From Lasioglossum baleicum (lineage: Eukaryota > Arthropoda > Insecta > Hymenoptera > Halictidae), in the NCBI RefSeq assembly GCF_051020765.1, contig NC_134941.1:12462001-12526000 (forward strand): DNA of 64,000 nt. The letters are read 5' to 3'. Every line of letters starts with the position of its first letter. Positions within the stretch are counted from its first letter, which is position 1. The translations under genes and the position numbers were made by a program. Under the pieces are notes generated by a model. That model did no database searches, was not told where the DNA came from, and saw only the letters and a list, made by a program, of their open reading frames with translations. This document shows, piece after piece, positions 10,711-21,241 of this stretch.

Positions 10711-11289
10711 TTGTTTTGATAATATAAACCAGCCTACTCGATCGAGAAGCGAAGCGTATTCGGCATTCAGCGCGTGGAGACCGTAGATCGTCGATTTATC
10801 GACGGTGAATAAGAAACAGGCTTGATCGCGACGCCACCGCGAAAGTCAGCCGAATCAACCGTCGACCTTCTTTCTCCGTGGATCATGTGGACCAGCCCGA
10901 AGCGCGATCGAGAAACGTTTGTATTCCTCGTGGGCCGGCGACGCGCCGAGAAATGCGAATGGAATTTCCAACGAGCGCCGATACTTTCGGGCTGTTCACC
11001 TCGCCGGGAACGCGATCGAGCGATAAACGCACCAGAGATTTGTGCTCGTTGATCGCTCTCCCACGTTCCTCTCGCGCCTCGTTTTCCCTTGATACGATCC
11101 GTGGAAATCCTAGTAGCAGATCCATGAACCATCATGTTTATTACATCCCTATTTCTCGGAGATCAACGGCGCCGTTTCCGCCATTGCTGCGCTGCGAATG
11201 ATGCACCGCATCCTCCGAACCCAAGGGTTCGTCTACAGCATGATCTACAACAAGAAATTAATCTACATGAATTTCATTTCATCAGAAAA

Positions 11290-11512
11290 TCCCATTTTGT
11301 ACTGTATGAGGTATTATACCAATTTCATATCCATAAAATTGAAAGATCGCAGGGAATGGAAATATTATAGGTCGGAAGAAATGTTTAATTTTCCCGGAAG
11401 GGTGCTGGACGCGCCTTCTCGTTTCTCGATAATGCAAAGATGGGGTTTTTTAGCAGTGAAAAAAGCGCTAGATGAAAGATCGATCTAGTCGCCCTTAAAA
11501 GTCCTACTTTTA
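11290..11512. repeat. Dispersed repeat fragments
   Basis: Positions 11305-11395 (GTATGAGGTATTATACCAAT, then GGTCGGAAGAAATGTTTAAT) match parts of the elements at 25251-25468 and 48170-48300. Positions 11397-11512 match the intron repeat at 605-725. At least two old elements are joined here. Confidence 0.55.
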
Positions 11513-12385
11513 CGTTCGATGGATCCCAAGGAAAGTGGAGCATTTATTTAGGACGTAGGAAAAGGGAAGAAGTATAAATGGCAGCAGCGTAGCTGAATTC
11601 GGACGACCCGAGAGACATGAATCAATCTGTCGGACAGAAAGAGGCCGCAAGCCAGCGATTATTACTGATGCTCGAGGTGACGCGAGCGAGTATATCGCGA
11701 TGGTGATTTTTCGTGAGACCCATGGTCAATGACCAGGAGGCGCAGGGAAAGGTTTCGTAACCCCATAGTAGAACTGTTAAGTATTCACCGGTCGAAGAAT
11801 CGGCGATGACCGCGGCTCGGCCTTAAAACTCGACGCGATAGAGAGACGAGAGTTTGCCCTCGGTTTTACCGGGCCGAAACCTCTTTTCGTGGCTCGGATT
11901 GGACCAGGGCCAACCGGACCACCGTGTCTGGTCGTCAAGATCATCGGAATTCGTGGGAAGAAGCCGTCGAAATATCCTTCCGCCATGCTATGACTCGTTT
12001 ATGGAGTTTGATCGCGGTGTGGCTGCTCGCGCGACTCCAGCTTTTTCTCGATCGGCTAACGAATTTCAATCACTCTGTGCGGTCCGGGGGTTTATTTCGA
12101 TTTGCATCCGACCTTCGGCCAGCCGAGCACGTCCTCGGGTTATTCATAGACAGGACTCTCCGCCGCACCCGATTCCTTGAATTATTTCTCGCGCTCGATG
12201 GCGCGGCGGGGTGAAACTGCAGAGTAGCCCCTACGATGTAAGTGATGATTGGTTTTGTTGTTCATAGACTGCGGATGCATTTATGGCTGATGGAAATGGA
12301 CGAAAAAGGCTAGAATATGAAAAACAATAGAAAATACGATTTTATTTCACTCCAATTTCTTAAAATTTGTCGACAGTTATTGGAA

Positions 12386-12626
12386 AATGAATAATCTCAA
12401 TATTTTCAACAACTTCTTCCTGTTTGTAACCAAGGAATTGGAGGTAGGTAGCTATCCTGCAGTTTGACCAGATGCACTTACGGAAGATCAGGCGAAACTG
12501 CAGCATAGCTGCCTACCCTCCAATTAGCTTCCTTATAAATCGCAATATTTTCGACAACTTTTTCCTGTCTGTAGCAAAGGAATCAGAGGGTTGATAGCTG
12601 TTCTGCAGTTTGACCGGACGCACTTA
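12386..12626. repeat. Imperfect direct repeat containing a hairpin
   Basis: A block of about 85-95 bases (AATATTTTCAACAACTTCTT through CTGCAGTTTGACCAGATGCA) recurs about 145 bases downstream as AATATTTTCGACAACTTTTT through CTGCAGTTTGACCGGACGCA. Between them GGAGGTAGGTAGCTATCCTG pairs with AACTGCAGCATAGCTGCCTA, forming a hairpin. Origin unknown. Confidence 0.6.
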
Positions 12627-13004
12627 AGGGCACGTTAATAGCCCTTTGTCTCGCTGAGCAAATGAATCCTCTTCGATGAAACCAACGAGCAAGTACTCGT
12701 CACCCGGGCCACCTGGCCAGATCCTCGGTTTGAATGGCGGTGCGCTGTACGATCGGTGAATGATCAAGTAATAAAGGTCGAGACCGAGCAGGGCGGCGTG
12801 GTATTCCATGGTAGGTGCACGGGGGAGAGACACACAGCGTATCATTCGGCACATCGGAATCGAGGAGAATTTGCATCGGGCCTTCGAGGATGATGTGGAC
12901 GTCTGGATGGTCATTGGCAGAACAAACGTGATGAACTTACTAATATCTGCCTACCGAGAATCGGCCATTCATACAATATTCAAGATCCTTACGGCGCAGC
13001 CCGC

Positions 13005-13039
13005 TATATAACACCCTTCCGCGGATCGAATCATCAGTC
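13005..13039 (+). promoter_or_regulatory. TATA box plus initiator of the first CPAP1-type gene
   Basis: TATATAA begins at 13005 and the arthropod initiator TCAGTC lies at 13034-13039, the expected spacing of about 30 bases. The ATG follows at 13123, so the 5' UTR would be about 85 bases. Confidence 0.7.
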
Positions 13040-13122
13040 TTCTCAGGACCCTCGACCGCGGAACTCGCTTTTTTTCCAAGTTTACCAGGTTTCGGAGAAT
13101 CGCTCTAACACATCTCGGCAAA

Positions 13123-14945
13123 ATGACGATTCCGAAATCAATCTTGATCGTGTCTGTTTTGGGCTTGTTCGCCGTCGTTATGGCGCTACCGCAGCCACCC
13201 AAGTCGAGACGACCCGCTCCGGATTTCAAGGTTTGTCTCAGCCTCGTTGGAATATGGGGCGAACGTAAAGGGTGTCTGCAAATCACCTGACATTTTAAAT
13301 TGCGCGCCACTTTTTTGTGGCAAACAGAGTACTAATCTTTGACAATTGGCATCAGGAAGCATTGCGGTTTAGTCATGGAGAATAACACCATCGAGCGACG
13401 CATAGAAATCGTGAAAATTCACTACAAAAAGTCCGCAGGTCTTTTGGTCATCATAACGCACCATCTCGCAACACTTTCAAAAGACTTTTCGAACCGTCTC
13501 TGCAAAATTTTCACCATTTTTGTAGTGAATTTTCACAATTTCTATGCGTTGCTCGATCGTGTTATTCTCCACGACTAAACCTCAATACTTCCTGATGCCA
13601 ATTGTCAAGGATTAGTACTCTATGTGCGCCACAAAAAAAAAATGGCGCGCGATTTAAGATGTCAGGTCATTTTCAGACCACCAGTGTATTAGTTTCACCT
13701 TAATAAGATAACTAAAAGAAGAATGAAATTGTTATTTGGATCCTGCGTCTTGCAATCAATGCAAACATTTTTTATTTTGCATAAAGATCCGCAGTCTACT
13801 AATAATTAGACAGCAGATCTTCATGCAAAAAAAAACATTTTCCACCTGGATTACAACAAACTGGAGTGAAATAGAAATTTACTTTCTTTCAAAATATGTT
13901 TAATAAGTTGAAAATGAAGATCATCTCTAAATTGTTCTAATATTCTTACTGTTTTAAATTACACCAATTACAACTGCAAATCTAGTCAGAAAATTAGGAT
14001 AAATCTACCAGAGATCTTTGCATTCATTTTTTTTCAATAATACTTGGCTGGGTTCGGGTAGTAGACGACCTGGAAAAGCCTCCAGACGATTTAAATAACG
14101 TTCGAATCACTATAAAGCAGAACAAGACTGGAGGACTGGAGCTGCCGGACAACGCGACGTTGATCAGGGAGAACATCGTGGACAACTTCTCCTGCCAGGA
14201 CAGAATCTACGGATACTATGCCGACATGGAAAACGAGTGCCAGGTTTTCCACGTGTGCATGCCTCAGGCTAGAGGCTCGAGTAGGTGGAGCTTCATCTGT
14301 CCCGCGGAAACGGTGTTCAACCAGGTAAGACAATTAACTACCGGAGATGAACGCCTGTCTAGCTGTAGAGTAGAAACAAATTGCTATGAGACGTCCGGAT
14401 AAGTTAGGATCAAAAAGAACATGGCATGCAGCAACTAGCTTCTGTAGAAACGTTCTATGATGCAGCTGACTGGAATGAAGCCTGTGATTTTAAATGTTCC
14501 TCTTTATATCGATCGTATAATTGTTAATAAAAGATGTACTAATGCTCTCGGCGCACAGGTTCGATCTAATTTTACATCAAAGCAATTTTGCAAATTGAAT
14601 TAGATTTTCGACGTTTCGATCCGTGTTTAGATCATTTTTAAGAACAATAATTAACTAATTTGGAACAACGGACCTGTGATTTTAAATAGATCTAAAATGG
14701 TTCACGATGAAATTTGGTTCCGTTAGGCGACGTTCGTGTGCACGCGAACGGAAAACTCGATACCCTGCGAGGAATCCGAGAGCTTCTACAATTTGAACGA
14801 GGCGATCGGCAAGGAGGTGGAGGAGGAGGAGAACGACACCGATCAGGCGACCAAGGAAGCGGATTCGGTGGAGCCAATCTCCAGCAAACCACCCTCCAGG
14901 ACTTCCAGGATTCTGAACCGGAAGAAATCGGCGCGACGTCAGTGA
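13123..14945 (+). CDS. CPAP1-type secreted protein with one chitin-binding (peritrophin-A) domain
   Basis: Exons 13123-13230, about 14079-14324 and 14727-14945 give about 190 residues. Exon 1 encodes a signal peptide (MTIPKSILIVSVLGLFAVVMA) and a Pro/Arg-rich start. Exon 2 carries the first four cysteines of a type 2 chitin-binding domain (FSCQDRIYGYYADMENECQV, HVC, FICPAETVFNQ). Exon 3 supplies the last two (FVC, IPC), then NLNEAIGKE and an acidic, then basic tail ending KKSARRQ. The GYYAD, Cys-x-FHVC and PAETVFNQ spacing is diagnostic of peritrophin-A/CPAP proteins, which bind chitin in the cuticle. The acceptor of exon 2 is uncertain: AG sites at 14061, 14064, 14078 and 14085 all exist, and only the one at 14078 keeps phase with exon 1. 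Intron 1 contains a palindromic Tc1-like element and ends of the GACTGCGG family. Confidence 0.87.
13268..13686. mobile_element. Palindromic Tc1/mariner-like element, 419 bp
   Basis: Long inverted arms (for example CCTGACATTTTAAATTGCGC against its near-complement around 13640-13670, and GAATAACACCATCGAGC against GCTCGATCGTGTTATTC) surround a short loop near 13440-13520. TA lies on both sides. It has no coding capacity and sits in intron 1 of the CPAP1-type gene. Confidence 0.75.
13690..13822. mobile_element. Facing ends of two GACTGCGG-family elements
   Basis: The right part of one element (ends GCATAAAGATCCGCAGTC at about 13798) is followed, after 8-10 bases, by the left end of another (GACAGCAGATCTTCATGC from about 13810). 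The first copy's body matches 21130-21241. Its left part is missing where the palindromic element abuts it. Confidence 0.65.
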
Positions 14946-15172
14946 TCTCTCACACCGAATAAAAATGGTTCTCGATTTAGACTGTGTATCGCGAGAGACC
15001 CTGAAGAATCGAATCTGCTTGCCCGAAACTCGATCGAGCGCGCTGGCTCGCCTAGCATTTAAGTATTAATCTAAAAAATTGTGGATGAGAGCGTGTAAAA
15101 AGTGTGCAATATATATATTTTAAATGTAATATTATGTAAATCCGCCGAGATACGTAAGCTTTGGAGCGTTGC

Positions 15173-15178
15173 AATAAA
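15173..15178 (+). terminator. Poly(A) signal of the first CPAP1-type gene
   Basis: AATAAA lies 228 bases after the stop at 14943-14945. Confidence 0.55.
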
Positions 15179-15582
15179 TGGGTTAAAGTGTCCGTAAAAA
15201 ATTTATTGTACGTAGCGTGTCGATACAGCTCGCTAATACTGACAATTGGATCACTATGATAATAAGTAAGTAGCCTTAGAGCGCGATTAACAGCGTTACA
15301 CAAGTGTCCCAAGCCTAGAACCGGTGAGAAGATAATCATTCGATATCATTTCGCGATTGAACTGAAGCGACTTAACGGCTAGAACGAAACTTCTGCTACT
15401 AATTAATGCACGAGGAAAACGTGGGCGGTCGAACATCGACGCGCATCGCTTCGACGTCTATTTACAACAACTGATATGTGTCGATATTGGTTTTGCAGAC
15501 TTAAACGTTACGACGGAAATAAATAACAGAAGCAAAGAGAAAAGAGAACGGTCTACTGTACAAAAATCGAAGATAAAGAGCA

Positions 15583-15601
15583 CACGCACACACACACACA
15601 A
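15583..15601. repeat. CA microsatellite
   Basis: A short run of alternating CA, interrupted once by G. Confidence 0.8.
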
Positions 15602-16099
15602 AGCGGCTAGAGATTATAATCCAATCTGATTTTCCTTTTGCAAACGCGAAAGTCACCGAGAACGGACGGCGATCTTCGGCTCCTTCCCCCTACCTGGTAT
15701 CTTTGGATAACTAGCCATTATGTCGTGGATAGGCAGTGCCTATGCCTCCTCTAAATGCCGATAAAATAATTAACAATCAACAGTCATCAATCTTCCCTCC
15801 TGCCCACACACGATCTCACGGCAAGCCTCTTTCGAAACAGAATCATCTTTTTTTCTTTGTTTTAAGCACAACTCGTGATACGATTCGTGCCTGGCCGAAC
15901 CCCTAACGATTGATCGCCTAAACTAAAACACTCAAACATTGAACAACGAACGTAACAGGAATAGTGTGTATCAGATTTCAACGAGTTCACGTTTATTTCC
16001 GTGGTGTATGCTATTTCGCTTTGTACAAGGGTGAATTCTATTTACAATCGTACGTGCACGCGATCTGATGATCGCTTGCTTCGTTAACAGCAGATTTAA

Positions 16100-16213
16100 C
16101 CCTCATTCGTCCCATCAATTTGAATGGAAAACGTCGAAACGTAATTGTTTACCTCTATCTTTCACCACCGTGTCTATTTGACACCGAGCGACAGATTCAG
16201 GGACGAATGAGGA
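16100..16213. mobile_element. TTAA-flanked short inverted-repeat element
   Basis: CCCTCATTCGTCCC after TTAA at 16096-16099 faces GGGACGAATGAGG before TTAA at 16214-16217. The element is about 114 bp and related to 59726-59887, which shares the ACCCTCxTCCGTC start and a TTTGACAC interior. Flanks and CCC start suggest piggyBac relatives. Confidence 0.65.
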
Positions 16214-16291
16214 TTAATCTGCCAGTCTAATTTCGCGAGGATTAACCCTCGAGTGGATTTAGCGGAGAGATAAACAGAGAGTTAATCGAAC

Positions 16292-16615
16292 CTCTTGTTC
16301 TATGAATTCTTCCACAGTTGTGGCGATCAGAACTTCTTTTTCAAAACAGTCCACAATTCAAAAGAAACGCAGAATAATATCAGTGGACCAACTAATCCCT
16401 CAGATAACCGCATCAACATTAAACAATTATTATTACAAAGATAGTCTACTCTCTTGTTCTGTGATCTCTTTTGCAGCTGAACATTTTTGTCATGCACGAT
16501 TTCACGAAAAGGAAAAAGTCCATAATTCAAAAGAAAGATTTCCCACAGCATTGTAATCACAGTACAATAACAGAGGACCAACTAAACATTAAACAATTAT
16601 TATTATAAAATAGTC
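16292..16615. repeat. Imperfect tandem duplication, unit about 160-170 bp
   Basis: CTCTTGTTCT recurs at 16292 and 16451. ATTCAAAAGAAA, GAGGACCAACTAA-type and AACATTAAACAATTATTATT blocks follow in the same order in both units. Unit 2 lacks about 15 bases present in unit 1 and has other small gaps. Confidence 0.75.
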
Positions 16616-16783
16616 CACTCAAGTGTCAATGCTTCTCGCAAACTAATTAACTTAAACCTAGAAATATGCTCTGTACAGACATGAATGATCTCCCGCGGTA
16701 CCCTGTGCGGTCCTCCGAGGTCCTTTCATGAAACAATTGAACTGAATCAACAAAGAAATAAAACTCGAATGACAAAAAAGTAA

Positions 16784-19700
16784 CTAGGCCTCGGAGTCCA
16801 TGGCCAAGTCAGCCTCCATCTCCTCGGGACTCCTCAAATCGATGGCGAACCTCTTCTTCGCGGCACTGCCAGCCATCTCTGCCATTTTATCCTGCGCTTT
16901 GACAGTCCTCGAGTAAATCTCGAAGGCAGTGGCCAGCGCGTAGGTCAGCTGTCTCGCGTGATGCTTCGACTCGCAGACGAACCCATGGCACTCGAATGGC
17001 GAGACTCTCCTGAAGTTCTCCGTTTCCCTGACCACGATCATGGAGAACACCCTGGTGTAGACGAGATCCTGAACACCGTAGGAGATTGTTTCTATGGCGT
17101 ACATCCTGCTGAAGCTGCTCTCCTGTTTCCGTTTCTCGATAGGTAGGAGAGCTACGCCGTCTTGAGAGACGACCAGCTTGATCAGAGGCAGCATGGTGTT
17201 GGTCGGTAAGGCCTTCGCGGCAGCCACCATGTTATCGACGGGCCTCCTCGTGTGCTTGATGCCCCAGAGGCCCCTCGCATCATGCGAGCCCAAATATTTC
17301 ACCTGAAAAGAACTCCCCTTTAGTCTCCCACGCGCGCCTTTGCTCAGGTAGATAATTAAGCCTATGCGGAGCCTTGGGCCCTTTATACACTGTATGGGAA
17401 AGGGTTTCAGTCGATCCCGACGGACCCACAGCGAGAGGAAGCATATTTCGTAAAGAAATTCGAAAACATCGGGCCCATTGTCATGAAAATTGCCGGGGAT
17501 AAAGGACCCCACTTCTACTTTGATTTTAAGGAATTTCAATCTTGGTAATTTGTGTCGATTGTTCGTGGAGAGTTTAGGAATATTTCGAAGAGTAGTAGGG
17601 GTTCTACTGGGCCTTACGGGGCCGTAGGAGAGGCAGCTAGTAAAAAAGAAAAGTGTTTTGCGGAACCCATTCCATGGAGATTGTTGATGAAAAAGATATT
17701 AGTTCGAGAGATTGTCGGAGGTTTTTCGAATGGGCCTTAGAGGGACAGTAAAAAGTGTGGGGCATTTTATAAAGAAATTAAGAACCCATTGTTACAGTAA
17801 TTACTAGTGAAAGGTATTAGAGGGGACGATAAAATTATCGCAGATCGCTGGAGATTACCAACGGAAGAATTCGAGCGGGCCTTAGGGGCCCCAGAGACCG
17901 GCAGAGTGGGAGGTAGAAATCGTAGCTGGTTTCGTAGAAAAGTGAGGAACCACAGGGTCCATTGTCCCGTTGAAGAGGACGTCAGTGTGCTCGGAGAGAT
18001 GGCAAGAATGTCTATCCGGCGAACCTGCGGGCTTTAAACCGGCGAGCGCAAGCAGGTAAAAGGTAAACAACGAAATATATATACCTGGAACACCTGAGGC
18101 AAGTCGGTGGAACCCTCGAAGACGTTGTTGTCGATGGATAGCCGGGACAATCTCGACACGAGGTCCTTCTTTTTGTCGGTGGTGGACACGGGGCTCTTCT
18201 CTTTCTTCATCTCGTCCGTGGTCTGACCTCTCTGCGTTAGAAACACGTTTTCGTCTGATAGAATTCGGAGCCGAGTGAAGCTAGTTATTATCGCGGAACC
18301 TCGAAGACAGTCGAAGATGCGACGATGTTGATCGAATCGCGGAACGAACGTTGCTTTGAGAACCTCGGACGATCGGTTAATGGAATAATGGGCTCTCAAG
18401 GTTGATCGGTACTCACTGGACTGTTATCTAACTGGCAGGCTCTCCGCGTCTGTCCAGGCTTCACTTTCAGGTGATACTCGACCACGTTCGGTATGTTCGG
18501 CGGGTTGGAAACGACTGAAGAAGCCGGAGAGGACGAAGAGGCGGTCGCTGCCCGCTCAGGGACGGCGTTTCCGGCTTCGGTCGCCCCGGATAACGGCGCT
18601 GTCATCACCGATCCAGACCCACCAACCATCTCTCCTCCCGCCTAACGAATTTCAAAATTTACCCCTCTTTCACTCTGGCCGTTGACCGGCCCGCCCGTAA
18701 CCACCGACATTTTTTTGTTCCCGTCGCTTTTTTTTCTACTGTTTACCGGTCACACTACTGACCATGCACAAAGACTAGCTGGCAATTGTTCCTCGACATT
18801 AAATATCAAAGTTACCAACAGGAAGCAATCCCCCCTCGATCTTTTCAGGGAAACAAAATTCCATTGAATTTAACACTGGAAGTACAACGCATTCGTGGTT
18901 GTCATTGTTCACGATGTTTCAATTTGTTTTCTTGTAGGATCAGGATGTTTGCGAGTCACGAGTCCGACTCGCTCTGCAATGTTTTGAAACGTACCGCGTA
19001 ATGTTATCGAAGGATATTTATCGCGAGACAATATTTGGAAGAAATTAGCTTGGTCAGGAAAATTTTGTTTCGCTGAAAGGTACTTTATTTGTTCAAAAAA
19101 ATGTATTGCTTCACGGACCTTCCTTCGTGTTCCATCTACATAGCCGATCCAAAACAGATGGTATAAGTCTGTTATTATCCTTGCAATTAATTTTCATTGA
19201 TATTATTTATTGACACGTCCCATGCCACGTGTACCACCGTTGGTAAACATTGAACGAATATTATACAGTGAGGGACGAAAGTATTCGTACACTCTTTAAA
19301 ACAGAATAGCTTTTTTATGATTGTACCAAACGACCCGATTTTTTATAATCAATTAGAAGCATTAGTTTACGAAATGATATGCGAAAAAGATTTTCGAATA
19401 ATTATAATTTACAATATATGTTACATGCAAAAATAAAAAAGGCATTTTTTAAGACTTTTATATTTCGGTCCTTAATGAAAATTTGAAATATATGCATTTG
19501 ATATTGAAATCGATTAACATACACGACTTTTGATCAGTTTCTGTTTAAAATCCACAGAATCGTAATCCACAGAAGCGTCAACCGATTTCGATGAAATTTT
19601 CAGCATGAGCATAACTAACATAGGTCTACAAAACATATATTTCAAATTTTCACACACCCATTAAGGGCCCAAATAAAAAAGTTTTAAAAACTGCCTTTTT

Positions 19701-20279
19701 AATTTTTTCAAAATCTTTATCGCATATCATTTCGTAAACCAATGCTTCTAATTGATTAATTAATTAATTATTTATTTATTGATGCCATAAACCTATTTTG
19801 GTTTATATAGCATACATTACTATAACACTGTGCAAAAGAATAGAGTTCTAATTGATTATAAAAAAACAGGTCGTTTGAAACAATTATAAAAGAGTTATTC
19901 TGTTTTAAAGGGTGTACGAATGCATTCATCCCCCACTGTATATCCATTCAGGCTGTCATATTTATTGAATGCGCTAAAAACATATATTTTATAACAAGTT
20001 TCCAATGCCTCGTTCTTTTATTGGAAATATATTCCACAGTATTAAACAATGCAGCACAGAACAAAGCACATAAGTTTGTTTAATTATCGAGCAAGAACGG
20101 CTCGGCACGGAACGTGTTGATTGCATTTATGTCGAAAAAACTGCGTGGAGAGCGGGAATTTTGGAAAAACGCACCGCGGTTGAGGAGGGGCCGTGCTCCG
20201 CTGTGACGTTCGAGGGGAACAGGAACTTGTCGAGGATAGCTTTGTCCCTCTTAGTGAAGCCGAAGTCCTCGTCCTCCAT
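16784..20279 (-). CDS. PTB/PID-domain adaptor protein
   Basis: Minus-strand exons 20279-20175, 18641-18417, 18231-18085 and 17302-16784 are all GT-AG and all phase 0, giving 331 residues from the ATG at 20279. The N terminus is MEDEDFGFTKRDKAILDKFL. Exon 2 is Ser/Ala-rich, then NVVEYHLKVKPGQTRRACQ. Exon 3 is highly charged (KKEKSPVSTTDKKKDLVSRL). The last exon, with the end of exon 3, forms a phosphotyrosine-binding fold: FQVKYLGSHDARGLWGIK at its start, a central ISYGVQDLVYTRVFSMIVV, ECHGFVCESKHHARQL, and a C-terminal helix ending EIYSRTVKAQ (about residues 158-300). The tail is acidic. PTB proteins dock NPxY-type peptides of membrane receptors in the cytoplasm. I cannot place it in a named subfamily (Numb, CED-6, LDLRAP1 and FAM43 did not fit well from memory). 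The reading frame stays open upstream of the ATG through the exon 1 acceptor at 20298, so extra coding 5' exons are possible. Confidence 0.85.
19266..19938. mobile_element. Long-armed Tc1-like element in a PTB gene intron
   Basis: CAGTGAGGGACGAAAGTATTC at the left faces the complement of ATTCATCCCCCACTG at the right, with TA at 19264-19265 and 19939-19940. The arms are well over 100 bases: AATCAATTAGAAGCATTAGT pairs with a segment near 19735-19755, and TTTAAAACAGAATAGCTTTT with its complement near 19890. It is 673 bp including a nested insertion at 19760-19858. There is no transposase. It shares arm sequence (CTTTTTTATGA, ACCAAACGAC, TTAGTTTA) with 57982-58330. Confidence 0.8.
19760..19858 (-). 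mobile_element. 99-bp retroposed fragment with 13-bp target duplication
   Basis: TTCTAATTGATTA occurs on both sides (19747-19759 and 19846-19858). The inserted text reads on the minus strand into an A/T-rich simple tail (AATAAATAAATAATTAATTA type) after GGTTTATGGCATCAATAAAT. This looks like a truncated LINE or SINE 3' end landing inside the palindromic element. Confidence 0.6.
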
Positions 20280-21046
20280 AGCCCTCAGAACTCTCGGCTC
20301 TGTCGCAAATAGAATCAATCCTTGTTATCGTTGCCGGGGATCACCTGCCTCATAACCCAAGGACAACGTTGAATATATTCGCTGGGAAGAAGGAGTGAAA
20401 TTTATTCGTTGGAATTCCAGGGTGGAGCGAGCGAAACGACCGAGAAATTGCTGCCGCGGTTCGACCGGCTGTCTTAGGGGTACCGGTGAAAAAAGAAGAA
20501 AAGTGGGGAAACGTTGGGGTAGGGGAAAGGGGGAAGATTCACCCCTCGCGTCATTATCGTCATCGTTGAGCGTCCCGAAAACGCGTTCAGCCGGGGAATT
20601 AAAAACGGGCTTAACGTCTCGGCTTAAAACGGAAAACAGCTGTCGCGCGGCGAGGCGCAGCGTGGCACGCGTTGCACGCGTTGCACCTTGCGCGCTGCAC
20701 TCGATCGTTTCTCTCGCTCTCTTTCCGTCTGGCCTTCGACCACCGTTTCGACTCGCTACAAAAACAACCGATCCTCGAATCATTATCGACAAGCCACGCG
20801 GATCGTTTCCCTATCATCGATAAGCATTAACCCTCATCCGTCCCTCGTTTCACGAACTCAGTTTGACCCTCGATGTAGAATTTACACGGTGATAAAACGT
20901 TGATAAGGTAAACAGCTATTTTTCGAGGTTTTTTTAGTCAAATTGTCGAGTAAACTGCGGATTTTATGCATTCATGACAAAAATGGGAACATCGATGTAT
21001 TAGTCGTAGCCTATGAACGTTATTGAAATGTAATTTGCAATAATTA

Positions 21047-21241
21047 GACTGCGGATTTTATGCATTTATGAAAAAAATGGGTACACACAATTTAAAGCCG
21101 TGGACATGTTAACAATATTTTGAGGGCATCAATGTACCAGTTTCAGCTTAATAGGATAATTAAAAGAATGCAATTTTTATTTGGCTCCTACGTCCTGCAA
21201 CCAATGCAAATATTCTTTATTTAGCATAAAGATCCGCAGTC
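21047..21241. mobile_element. GACTGCGG-family element, subtype a
   Basis: GACTGCGGATTTTATGCATTT at the left and GCATAAAGATCCGCAGTC at the right, TA on both sides, 195 bp. A further half copy starts at about 20951. Confidence 0.8.

Larger units (their letters stand above)
10711..13004. other. Intergenic region between Osiris and the first CPAP1-type gene
   Basis: A CpG-rich part (10740-11190) has overlapping open frames on both strands but no recognisable domain. Fragments of dispersed repeats lie at 11290-11512, another CpG-rich patch at 11780-12220, and a duplicated segment at 12386-12626. I see no supported gene. Confidence 0.4.
15180..16783. other. Convergent intergenic region, likely includes the PTB gene 3' UTR
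   Basis: Lies between two genes transcribed towards each other. On the minus strand the nearest clear AATAAA is at about 15997-15992, so a 3' UTR of about 0.8 kb for the PTB gene is possible. The region also holds a short CA repeat (15583-15601), a TTAA-flanked hairpin element (16100-16213) and a tandem duplication (16292-16615). Confidence 0.4.
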
